51,265 nt of DNA from Pseudomonadota bacterium (GTDB lineage Bacteria > Pseudomonadota > Alphaproteobacteria > Sphingomonadales > SMXR01): the NCBI GenBank assembly GCA_022566215.1, contig JADFJJ010000010.1, positions 1 to 51,265 on the forward strand. Direction: 5' to 3'. Positions 1 to 7,392 of this stretch are shown here, in pieces; position 1 is the first letter of the stretch; each line of letters opens with the position of its first letter. A program made the translations under genes and the position numbers. The notes below the pieces were generated by a model. It did no database searches, had not been told where the DNA came from, and worked only from the letters and a program-made list of their open reading frames with translations.

Positions 1-1
1 C

Positions 2-1267
2 ACCGGCGAGAACGGCGGCGCAGCGTTTGTCCTGATCTACCTGGGGTTCGTGTTTCTGATCGGGGTTCCGATCATCACCGCCGAGATTGCAATCGGCCGG
101 ATGGGAGCCTTAAGCCCGATCGGCGCGGTGCGCGCGATCATCAAACGCCAGAAATTGAGCCGTTTTTGGACCGCGATCGGTTACTTAAGCCTGGCGGTCC
201 CGTTCATGGGCTTGACCTATTACTCGGTGGTCGCCGGCTGGTCGCTGAATTATGCATCGAAAGCCGCTATGGAAGCCTTTTCAGGGCTTAACTCAGGGGG
301 CTCGCAATCTCTTTTTGGGGAGTTTGCCGCAAATCCCTGGGCCAATATATTGCTGCAGGGGTTTGTTATCATGTTCACCGCTTATGTGGTCGGCCGCGGG
401 CTTCGGGGGGGGATCGAGCGGGCCGCCAAGATTATGATGCCGGCGCTGTTTCTGATGCTGCTGATCTTGATCGTCTACGGTATGGTTGAGGGCAATTTCG
501 CCGAGGCCTTCACCTTCCTGTTCGCCCCGGATTTCAGCCAAATCACCCCGAAGGTGGCGATGATGGCCCTGGGCCAGGCGTTTTTCTCGGTCGGGGTCGG
601 GGTCGGTTTTATGATGACCTACGGCGCCTATTTGCCGAAGGAGACCAACATCCCGCGCTCCGCCGCGGCGATCGCCGGCATCGATACCGGGGTCGCGCTG
701 CTGGCCGGTCTGGCGATTTTCCCGATCGTTTTTGCATCCGGCCTCAGCCCGGCGGAAGGCCCGGGGCTGGTCTTTATCACCATGCCGGTGGCGTTCGGCG
801 CGATGCCCTTCGGGCAGATTTTGGGTACGCTGTTTTTTCTGCTGCTGTTCGTCGCCGCTTTTACCTCGACGATCGCGATGCTCGAGCCGATTATCAGCTA
901 TCTCGAGGAAAAATGGCCCGGGATAAGGCCCAGGCTCTCGTTCGCGGCGGCGGCGGTGATCTGGCTGGTGGGGATTCTGCCGGCGCTCTCGAACGGGGTT
1001 CTGGCGGACGTGCGGCCCTTCAGCTTGATCCCGGCGTTATCGGAAAAAGACATCTTCGGCGCCTTTGACTTTTTCGTCGCCTCGATCCTGATCCCGGTCA
1101 ACGCGCTGCTGATCGCGCTGTTCGCCGGCTGGGTGATCAAAACCACACGCTTCAGGGAAGAGCTTGCCTTCAAATCGGAATTTATGTTCCAGGTCTGGCG
1201 TCTGCTGCTGAAATTCATCGCGCCCCTCGCAGTCCTGGCGATTACCGTTTTCGGACTGATGGGGTAA
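2..1267 (+). CDS. Sodium-dependent transporter, NSS/SNF family (5' partial)
   Basis: The reading frame is open from the window edge, so the N-terminus (probably 35-45 residues, including most of the first membrane segment) is missing. The visible part starts with TGENGGAAF and continues through IPLITAEIAIGR-like sequence (here GVPIITAEIAIGRMG), which matches the TM1-TM2 region of neurotransmitter:sodium symporters of the LeuT type. About ten further hydrophobic segments follow. Family members couple Na+ entry to uptake of amino acids or related amines across the inner membrane; the substrate cannot be read from the sequence. The stop codon lies directly against a repeat that resembles the 3' end of the bicupin gene at 2416-3231. 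No operon partner is visible downstream. Family assignment is firm, substrate unknown. Confidence 0.9.
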   Translation, partial: TGENGGAAFVLIYLGFVFLIGVPIITAEIAIGRMGALSPIGAVRAIIKRQKLSRFWTAIGYLSLAVPFMGLTYYSVVAGWSLNYASKAAMEAFSGLNSGGSQSLFGEFAANPWANILLQGFVIMFTAYVVGRGLRGGIERAAKIMMPALFLMLLILIVYGMVEGNFAEAFTFLFAPDFSQITPKVAMMALGQAFFSVGVGVGFMMTYGAYLPKETNIPRSAAAIAGIDTGVALLAGLAIFPIVFASGLSPAEGPGLVFITMPVAFGAMPFGQILGTLFFLLLFVAAFTSTIAMLEPIISYLEEKWPGIRPRLSFAAAAVIWLVGILPALSNGVLADVRPFSLIPALSEKDIFGAFDFFVASILIPVNALLIALFAGWVIKTTRFREELAFKSEFMFQVWRLLLKFIAPLAVLAITVFGLMG

Positions 1268-1316
1268 TAATTCTCAGCCGGGCTGCCGGCGGGATAAAAG
1301 TGGCCGGCCACGCCGC
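1262..1316 (-). repeat. Repeat copy A, resembling the 3' tail of the bicupin gene
   Basis: Read on the minus strand this stretch encodes VAGHF-PAGSPAENY, nearly the same as the last residues of the bicupin encoded at 2416-3231 (VAGHFTPAGSPAENY). It sits at the very end of the symporter gene. Similar copies lie at 1792-1850 and at the bicupin end itself, all in the same orientation. It has no start codon or promoter of its own and is taken as a remnant or a recombination site. Confidence 0.7.
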
Positions 1317-1327
1317 ACAATCAAACC

Positions 1328-1699
1328 CTAACAAACGGCCAGGTAATAAAAAATATTGTCCCAATTTCGATTTGATAAGAATTCATTAAAAACAGTGGCA
1401 TTATAATATTCGTAATGTTGGTTACTTTCCCTGATTTGCTCCAGGAATTTCAATATTCCCTCGTGGTCGTAGTCCCAATGGAAACCTTCTTGCCAACACT
1501 CAAACACCGCCGGATCTGGATTTTCGCAATCAAAGGAGGTTCCTTCAACACGATTGGAATAGAGACAGAAAGGGTAAGTGATTTCCCCGTAAAGTTCCTG
1601 GAAAAGAGTCTGGGGAATATGCCTGGCTTGTGCTTCCACCCCAAGAAAAATCAAGGAAAGGACCGCATATCCAAGAAAAATATTTCGCTTTAGCAACAT
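1328..1699 (-). CDS. Small secreted protein of unknown function
   Basis: I do not recognise this 123-residue protein. The chosen start (position 1699) has a GGGG purine run about 9 bases upstream and begins with MLLKRN followed by a hydrophobic stretch ending in VEAQA, which looks like a signal peptide with an AQA cleavage site; a longer reading to 1783 would bury this signal. The mature part is acidic and aromatic-rich (many Tyr, Phe, Trp) with four cysteines, one at the extreme C-terminus, so it may form disulfides in the periplasm. Base composition is clearly more AT-rich than the flanking symporter and bicupin genes. It lies between repeat copies A and B, which suggests it arrived as an inserted piece. 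Confidence 0.5.
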   Translation of the reverse strand: MLLKRNIFLGYAVLSLIFLGVEAQARHIPQTLFQELYGEITYPFCLYSNRVEGTSFDCENPDPAVFECWQEGFHWDYDHEGILKFLEQIRESNQHYEYYNATVFNEFLSNRNWDNIFYYLAVC

Positions 1700-1791
1700 C
1701 AGAAGCCCCAAAGATACAAAACTTTTATCACAAAAACCGGTTTTGGGAAACTTCGAGGAAACGGACGCTGAAAAGCCAGGCATCCCCCCTC

Positions 1792-1850
1792 AATAATTCT
1801 CAGCCAAGCTTCCCGCTGGGGTGACAAAGAGGCGCCCGGCAACACGTAAA
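1792..1850 (-). repeat. Repeat copy B, resembling the 3' tail of the bicupin gene
   Basis: On the minus strand it reads RVAGRLFVTPAGSLAENY followed by TGA, an imperfect copy of the bicupin C-terminal tail including its stop codon and the G-rich bases just after it. It lies between two AT-rich small genes (1328-1699 and 1943-2350). The three copies are in direct orientation, spaced about 530 and 620 bases apart. Confidence 0.7.
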
Positions 1851-1942
1851 ACGTCTGCCTAAACCATCCCCCCTAAGCCCAAGAAAGGTAAAAAAAGCAA
1901 GAAAGTAAAATCTGTGGTAAGTTAATCTCTCAGGAGCTGCTT

Positions 1943-2350
1943 ATGCCTTATAAAATCACAAAACTGAAGGATGGCGGGGTCATCAATGAATTTGAAGGAA
2001 TAGTTACTCTCGAGAAAAACGCCGAAGTTGATATAAAAATTTTCGGCGAAGACCCGGCCCAATTCAAGAAAATTTCTTATGTGATTTCCGACTGGTCAAA
2101 AGCGACAAAGGTTACTCATACCACTGAAGAGCTTCGTGAGCTGGCCATAATGACCAGGCAAAGACTGGAATTTAATCCCGAATTGCTTTTTGCAATAATT
2201 GTTCCCAGGGATTTATTATATGGGCTTGCCAGAATGTGGCACACTTATTTGGGAGAAGCGCACAGGGCCGGGTTATTCAGGACCAGGGAAGAGGCGGAAA
2301 TTTGGATAAAAGAAAAATTATCTTTATCTAAAGAATCCCGGAAACCCTGA
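1943..2350 (+). CDS. Hypothetical protein, possible STAS/SpoIIAA-like fold
   Basis: This 135-residue protein begins with MPYKITKLKDGGVINEFEG, resembling the first strands of small STAS/SpoIIAA-like proteins, and contains a central stretch on Arg-Glu-rich helix residues (ELRELAIMTRQ) and a YGLARMWHTYLGE segment followed by FRTREEAEIWI near the C-terminus. That order (ligand-like YGLARM helix, then VFRTREEA-W) is seen in many uncharacterised bacterial proteins of this shape. A CAGGAG ribosome-binding site lies 7 bases before the ATG. It is lone, AT-rich compared with its neighbours and sits between repeat copies B and C. The fold is a guess from pattern; no function is assigned. Confidence 0.65.
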   Translation: MPYKITKLKDGGVINEFEGIVTLEKNAEVDIKIFGEDPAQFKKISYVISDWSKATKVTHTTEELRELAIMTRQRLEFNPELLFAIIVPRDLLYGLARMWHTYLGEAHRAGLFRTREEAEIWIKEKLSLSKESRKP

Positions 2351-2415
2351 GCTTTACCTGTTTCCAAACCATTCCAGCCAAGCTTTCAGATTCAACATTT
2401 TGGAACTTATCCCAC

Positions 2416-3231
2416 TCAATAATTTTCCGCCGGTGATCCCGCCGGGGTGAAATGCCCGGCGACGCGGAGGCCGGATTTGCTGGTGCATTCCAGCGAGTGT
2501 TGCTGGCGTTTGGGCAGGAAGATAATGCTGCCCGCCTTGACCGCGCCCTGTTGATCTTCGGTCCACATCAAGCCTTCGCCAGACAGGACATAAAGCGCCT
2601 CTTCATAGAGGTGAAAGTGGCTTGGGGCCTTGCTTAAAGGGATTTCTCCGATGAACTGGGTGACTTGATCCGAGCCCACCCCCTTGGAGACCAGCACCTG
2701 GAAAAAACGATCCCCCATCGCCTCCTTCTTTGATGGATCGACCTCCACTACACGCTCCGGAAAGCCGCCATCGAAATTGTCCGGCATCTCCTCCAGAACC
2801 TTTGCCCCGTCCTCTTCCGGACAGACCGTGATCAGGATTCTTATTAAGGGATCACCCTCACCCTTCCCTCTCCCGTCAAGGGAGAGGGTATTCGATTTGG
2901 CGCCTTCCTGTACTTCCTCTCCCCTCGTGGGAGAGGATTGAGGTGAGGGGGTTATTTGAAACGCTTCGCCCGGGCGGATGTAAAGCCCGGATTGGGAAGG
3001 CATTTCGAAGACCTGGCCGGAGACGGTGACACTGGCCGAACCGGCCGCCGCGAACAGGATCACGTCACTATGCCCGAAGGCGTAAATGGGTGAGGGCGCG
3101 CCCAAAAGATCAAGCAGGTGCTGGCTCAGGTGTTGGGCGCCGGATTTGCGCCCGATCACGCACCTCAATTCCCCCGGCTTGCGCGCCCCGGGATCGAGGA
3201 TAAAACAGCCGCCCTTGAGGTCGGTTTTCAT
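2416..3231 (-). CDS. Bicupin protein with in-frame palindromic insert
   Basis: A 271-residue protein with two cupin domains. The N-terminal cupin (about residues 25-92) has no HxH motif and probably binds no metal. The C-terminal cupin (about 175-260) has H205-x-H207-xxx-E211 followed by SGEG and a later Q-Q-H-S, the usual set of four metal ligands. Residues about 93-127, rich in Ser, Pro, Gly and Arg, are encoded by a palindromic repeat at 2851-2954 and separate the two cupins without breaking the frame. Bicupins of this type include dioxygenases and ureidoglycine aminohydrolase-like enzymes. The gene is divergent from the tryptophan dioxygenase gene, so a role in aromatic catabolism is possible but not shown. 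Its 3' tail exists in two further copies to the left. Confidence 0.75.
   Translation of the reverse strand: MKTDLKGGCFILDPGARKPGELRCVIGRKSGAQHLSQHLLDLLGAPSPIYAFGHSDVILFAAAGSASVTVSGQVFEMPSQSGLYIRPGEAFQITPSPQSSPTRGEEVQEGAKSNTLSLDGRGKGEGDPLIRILITVCPEEDGAKVLEEMPDNFDGGFPERVVEVDPSKKEAMGDRFFQVLVSKGVGSDQVTQFIGEIPLSKAPSHFHLYEEALYVLSGEGLMWTEDQQGAVKAGSIIFLPKRQQHSLECTSKSGLRVAGHFTPAGSPAENY
2851..2954. repeat. Palindromic repeat element inside the bicupin gene
   Basis: A GC-rich element made of two perfect 9-bp stems: CCCTCTCCC/GGGAGAGGG at 2866-2874 and 2880-2888, and TCCTCTCCC/GGGAGAGGA at 2915-2923 and 2929-2937, each with a 5-base loop, enclosed by imperfect outer arms (ACCCTCACCC on the left, GGGTGAGG-like on the right). 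It resembles the dispersed CCCTCACCC...CTCTCCC palindromes found in many proteobacterial genomes. Only this copy is seen in the window. It is translated in frame as about 35 residues. Confidence 0.75.
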
Positions 3232-3322
3232 GCTTTTCCGCGTCCTCTTTTATGATATCCCTTTTACATTTCCATAACCGCCTGATAAGGGAAAAGCGCA
3301 AGCTAATCAATGGGAACAAAAA

Positions 3323-3374
3323 GGCAGGCCATGCGGCCCTTATTTGTCATGACCAAGCGCCAGCCGGGCCTGCC
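3323..3374 (+). promoter_or_regulatory. Possible leader hairpin before tryptophan dioxygenase
   Basis: In the 173-base region between the divergent bicupin and dioxygenase genes, GGCAGGCC (3323-3330) can pair with GGCCTGCC (3367-3374), followed by GGGCTTTTGCTT. This is an 8-bp stem with a 36-base loop and a short T run, about 30 bases before the dioxygenase start codon. It could act as a leader structure, but the long loop makes this weak. Confidence 0.25.
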
Positions 3375-3404
3375 GGGCTTTTGCTTAAACCTGGGGACAG
3401 ACCG

Positions 3405-4244
3405 ATGACCGACAAAAAACAGCACATGAAATTCGAGGGCGAGAATATCCATTGGGATATGGACATGTCCTACGGCCAGTATTTGCATCTTGACCAGGTA
3501 CTGAGTGCGCAAAAACCCTTGTCCGGCGAGCATGACGAGATGCTGTTCATTATCATCCACCAGGCCTCGGAGCTGTGGATGAAGCTGTGCATCCATGAGC
3601 TCTTGTCGGCCACCGGGGATATCAGGAAGGACGATCTGGGGCCGTCGTTCAAGAAGCTCTCACGGGTCGCGCGGATCCAGACCCAGCTGTTGCAGTCGTG
3701 GGAGGTGCTGGCGACCATGACGCCCTTTGATTACATGAATTTCCGCGATGCCCTTGGCCGCTCATCAGGGTTCCAGTCCTACCAGTACCGCATCATCGAG
3801 TTTACGCTGGGCCACAAGGAAGAAAAGATGATCACCCTTTTTGAAGGCCAGCCCGAGATCAAGGCGGTCATGGAAAAGGCGCTGAAGACGCCCGGCATCT
3901 ACGATGAAACATTGAAACTGTTGCACCGGCGCGGGTTCGACATCCCGAAACAGCGCCTGGAGCGTGACTGGACGCAGAATTATGAAGCGCACAAGGGGGT
4001 TGAGGATGCCTGGTACAAAATCTACAACAACGCGGAGGAGTATTTCGATCTTTATGAACTGGCGGAAAAGCTGGTCGACCTGGAATACCGCCTGCAGCAG
4101 TGGCGCTTTACCCACCTGAAGACGGTCGAGCGGATCATCGGCGGCAAGCGCGGCACCGGCGGCACCAGCGGCATTGGCTATCTGGCCAAAGCGCTGTCCC
4201 ACACTTTCTTCCCGGAACTGTGGACGGTCCGCACCAGATTGTAG
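3405..4244 (+). CDS. kynA: Tryptophan 2,3-dioxygenase
   Basis: A 279-residue haem enzyme that opens the indole ring of L-tryptophan with O2 to give N-formylkynurenine, the first step of the kynurenine pathway. Diagnostic features are the SYGQYLHLDQVL opening, the IIHQASELWMK substrate-site motif, H237 in the WRFTHLKTVERIIG stretch (the expected haem ligand) and the GTGGTSG loop near the C-terminus. Length is normal for bacterial enzymes. The start at 3405 is preferred because GGGGACAG precedes it by 7 bases and because the family starts near this point; an upstream in-frame reading to 3252 lacks homology. Kynureninase starts 14 bases after the stop codon, so the two are surely co-transcribed. 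Confidence 0.95.
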   Translation: MTDKKQHMKFEGENIHWDMDMSYGQYLHLDQVLSAQKPLSGEHDEMLFIIIHQASELWMKLCIHELLSATGDIRKDDLGPSFKKLSRVARIQTQLLQSWEVLATMTPFDYMNFRDALGRSSGFQSYQYRIIEFTLGHKEEKMITLFEGQPEIKAVMEKALKTPGIYDETLKLLHRRGFDIPKQRLERDWTQNYEAHKGVEDAWYKIYNNAEEYFDLYELAEKLVDLEYRLQQWRFTHLKTVERIIGGKRGTGGTSGIGYLAKALSHTFFPELWTVRTRL

Positions 4245-4258
4245 CAATCCCCAGCCCG

Positions 4259-5449
4259 ATGAAAAAAATCACTCTAGAAAAGGTCCGGGAAATGGACAGG
4301 ATCGACCCCTTCCGCGGGAAACGGGAGGAATTTCTGTTGCCTGAAGGTATTATTTATCTCGATGGGAATTCGCTTGGCGCGCTGCCCAAAGCGGTTCGGC
4401 TGAGGATCCGCGATGTCACCGAGAACGAATGGGGCCAGAGCCTGATTGCCGGCTGGGACAAGCACGGCTGGGTCGCGCTGCCCGGCAAGGTCGGCGACAA
4501 GATCGCCCGGCTGATCGGCGCAAAACAGGGCGAAGTGGTGGTGACCGAAAGCACTTCCATCAATCTTTTCAAGGCGGTAACCGCGGCTCTTCAAGTAGGG
4601 CCGAAAAGGGGCACTATTCTGACAGAAAAGGGCAATTTTCCGGCCGATTTGTACGTTCTGGACGCGATTGCGCGCGAATCGGGAGGAAAGGTTAAGATCA
4701 AGCGGGTTCGGAGGGAGGATTTGATCGCTTCGCTGACCGATGAGATCGCCATCCTGTGCCTGACCCACGCCAATTATAAAACTTCTGTCCGGCATGACAT
4801 GGCGGCGCTGACCAGGCGCGCCCGGGAGGCCGGCGCCATGACCATCTGGGACCTGAGCCATTCGGCCGGTGCGCTGCCGGTGGATCTAAACGGCTGCGGC
4901 GCCGATTTCGCGATCGGCTGCGGCTACAAGTTCCTCAACGGCGGGCCCGGCGGATCGGGTTATATCTTTGTCGCTGCGCGTCATCAGAATAAAATCCTTC
5001 CCGCCCTGGCCGGCTGGATGGGGCATGTCCGCCCGTTCGATTTCTCATCGGATTACCAGCCGGTTTCCGGCATTGCCCGGCAGCTGACCGGAACCCCTTT
5101 CGTGATCGGCGCAGCCGCTCTGGACGCGGCCCTCGAGGTCTTTGACGGGGTCGATATGGAAGCGGTCGGCGAAAAGGCCGGAAAGCTCGGTGATCTTTTT
5201 ATCGGCCTGGTTGAAGCGGAATGCCCGGAGATGAAACTGGCCTGCCCCAGGGAGGCGACCGGGCGCACCAGCCAGGTGACCTTCACCTACCCGGAGGCGC
5301 AAAAAATTATGGCTGAGGTGGTCAAGCGCGGAGTGGTCGCCGATTTCCGCCCGCCCGATGTGATGCGCTTCGGGCTGGCGCCCTTGTATAACAGCTATGA
5401 AGACGTTTACAGGGCGGTCCTGACCCTGAAAGAAATCTTCAAGCAGTAA
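4259..5449 (+). CDS. kynU: Kynureninase
   Basis: A 396-residue PLP enzyme that cleaves L-kynurenine to anthranilate and L-alanine. The sequence shows IYLDGNSLGALPKAV near the N-terminus, the TESTSINLFK phosphate-binding region, the D-L-S-H-S-A-G stretch and the PLP lysine K224 in GCGYKFLNGGPGG. The C-terminus ends with the RFGLAPLYNSYEDVYRAV pattern typical of the family. The ATG at 4259 gives the usual N-terminus (MKKITLEKVREMD). It lies 14 bases after kynA, and the first TPR-sulfotransferase gene starts 5 bases after its stop. No kynurenine formamidase gene is present in the window, so that step must be encoded elsewhere. Confidence 0.95.
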   Translation: MKKITLEKVREMDRIDPFRGKREEFLLPEGIIYLDGNSLGALPKAVRLRIRDVTENEWGQSLIAGWDKHGWVALPGKVGDKIARLIGAKQGEVVVTESTSINLFKAVTAALQVGPKRGTILTEKGNFPADLYVLDAIARESGGKVKIKRVRREDLIASLTDEIAILCLTHANYKTSVRHDMAALTRRAREAGAMTIWDLSHSAGALPVDLNGCGADFAIGCGYKFLNGGPGGSGYIFVAARHQNKILPALAGWMGHVRPFDFSSDYQPVSGIARQLTGTPFVIGAAALDAALEVFDGVDMEAVGEKAGKLGDLFIGLVEAECPEMKLACPREATGRTSQVTFTYPEAQKIMAEVVKRGVVADFRPPDVMRFGLAPLYNSYEDVYRAVLTLKEIFKQ

Positions 5450-5454
5450 GCCCG

Positions 5455-7317
5455 ATGGCGAAAACAGCCCCAGATAAAGACCTTTTGAGCTACCAGAATG
5501 GCGGCCCGGATCTGGCCGCAGCCTGTCAACGGCTGGCGGCGGGCAGGCTGGCGGAAGGGGAGTTCGCAGCCGCTTTGCTGTTTGCCAAAAAGGCCAAGGG
5601 TTTAGGATGTGAGAGCGCCGATAATGATCTCAACATCGCCGAAAGTTTGGGCGCTTTGGACAAGTCAGAGGAAGCCGCCCGGCTGTGCCGTGATGTTCTT
5701 CAGGAGACCCCGGACAATCGCAGAGCGCACATGTTGCTGGGCTGGATGTTGATGGGGTGCAAGGATTTCAAGGCGGCGGCGGCATCCTTTCAGGCCGCGC
5801 TGGAGCTCGGCGTCGAAGACGGGGAGATCCTGGTTGACTTGGGCATTGCGCTGGAAGCAGACGGGGATGAAACCAGAGCCGGAAAGCACTTCGACCGGGC
5901 GAAAATTGACTATCCGGACCTGTTCGAGACACTGATGGACAAGGCCGACCGGTTGTTCAGCCGCCACCTCAACAAAGCCGCGCGGCAGGGGTTGCGCAAG
6001 GCGGAAAAGGTGGCGTTGAAAGACGCCCGTGCTTATTACGAAATGGGCCTGGCAAATTTTATCATGGGCTTCGCCAGAGAAGCGGAAAAACTTTTCCTGG
6101 CCTCATTAGGTCTGCGCCCGACGCTTGAGGCTTACCGCGAACTTTCCGGGTTATATGAAAAATCTAATAACCTGAATAAGGCTGAGAGCTTTGCCCGGGG
6201 AGCCTTGCAAAACGCACCGCAAGAGCCTTCGCTCAATCTGGTCATGGCCCATTGCGAACGCCGCAAGGGCGACCAGGAAGCGGCCTTGGTGCGCTACCGG
6301 AAAATCCTCGAGGTGACGGAATCCGATTCAATCCGCATTGAGGCCCTGAACCAGATCGGCCGGATCCTCGACACAAAAGGAGAGGTGGACGAGGCCTATG
6401 AAAACTTCGCTGCCGCCAAGGAACTGCTGAAGCTGGATGAAAGTTTTGCCACCATCGATATCAAGGCCCAGCACCAGAAAATCCGCGCCATGACGGCCAT
6501 GGACTGGAGCGGGAAACCCCACTCACCGCCGCCGATGGAGGTTGGGTTCGCGCCCAAACAGCTGGTCTTTTTTATCGGGTTTCCGCGTTCCGGAACGACC
6601 CTGATCCAGGAGATTTTGAGCGGTCACCCGAAGGTGGTGGTAACCGCCGAGGAGCGGATCCTGCGCAAGGTGGTCGACATGATGTTAGAGTTTGAAGGTG
6701 GCTACATGGCCTCGCTTGCGGCGCTGACGCCAGACCTGATCAGGGATTTAAGGGCGCTATATATTTACCAGGCCAACACTTTTGCCAGCTTTGACGAGAC
6801 CACCACTCTGGTGGATAAACTGCCGCTCAATCTGATGCAGCTGCCGCTGATCCTGACCCTGTTTCCAGAGGCTAAAATCATCTTCGCCCTGCGCCACCCG
6901 AAGGCCAGTGTCTTAAGTTGCCTGATGCAGAACTTCCGCCTCAATAATGCCATGGTCAACATAACCGGCCTGGATGAAATCACGACCTTTTATGCCCTGG
7001 TCATGGGAATGTGGGAAAAAATCTCCGGCGAGAGAGATATCCCTTTTTATTACCTCCGTTACGAGGATGTGGTCAGGGATATGGAAGGTGAGATAAAAAA
7101 ACTAACCAAATTCCTGGGCCTTCCATGGGCGCCGGAAATGCTGGATTACGCTAAAAGCGCTCGCGCCAAGGGCATGATTAACACTCCCAGCTATCACCAG
7201 GTAGTCCAGCCGGTTTATACTGAATCGGTGGAAAAATGGCGCGCCTATGAAAAATATTTCGAGCCCTATAACGACCGGCTTGAACCTTTTTGTGAATTTT
7301 TTGGTTATTCCGGTTGA
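5455..7317 (+). CDS. TPR-sulfotransferase fusion protein 1
   Basis: A 620-residue protein with tetratricopeptide repeats in about residues 20-310 and a PAPS-dependent sulfotransferase domain (Sulfotransfer_3 type) in about 365-615. The 5'-phosphosulfate loop is intact: FFIGFPRSGTTL with F376-T382. The KLPLNLMQLPLI and FALRHP segments that bind the 3'-phosphate are also present, as is the C-terminal INTPSYHQV signature. No signal peptide is seen, so it should be cytoplasmic, with the TPR part probably presenting a protein or carrier-bound substrate. It starts 5 bases after kynU and is therefore in the kyn operon. It heads an array of four paralogues. The acceptor is unknown. Confidence 0.88.
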   Translation: MAKTAPDKDLLSYQNGGPDLAAACQRLAAGRLAEGEFAAALLFAKKAKGLGCESADNDLNIAESLGALDKSEEAARLCRDVLQETPDNRRAHMLLGWMLMGCKDFKAAAASFQAALELGVEDGEILVDLGIALEADGDETRAGKHFDRAKIDYPDLFETLMDKADRLFSRHLNKAARQGLRKAEKVALKDARAYYEMGLANFIMGFAREAEKLFLASLGLRPTLEAYRELSGLYEKSNNLNKAESFARGALQNAPQEPSLNLVMAHCERRKGDQEAALVRYRKILEVTESDSIRIEALNQIGRILDTKGEVDEAYENFAAAKELLKLDESFATIDIKAQHQKIRAMTAMDWSGKPHSPPPMEVGFAPKQLVFFIGFPRSGTTLIQEILSGHPKVVVTAEERILRKVVDMMLEFEGGYMASLAALTPDLIRDLRALYIYQANTFASFDETTTLVDKLPLNLMQLPLILTLFPEAKIIFALRHPKASVLSCLMQNFRLNNAMVNITGLDEITTFYALVMGMWEKISGERDIPFYYLRYEDVVRDMEGEIKKLTKFLGLPWAPEMLDYAKSARAKGMINTPSYHQVVQPVYTESVEKWRAYEKYFEPYNDRLEPFCEFFGYSG

Positions 7318-7392
7318 CTTTAAGCCGGGTTTTCCTAAAAACCTGAAGCGCCGGGAATGGCAGGAGACCGACCCTCTTACCTGAGAAAAGAC

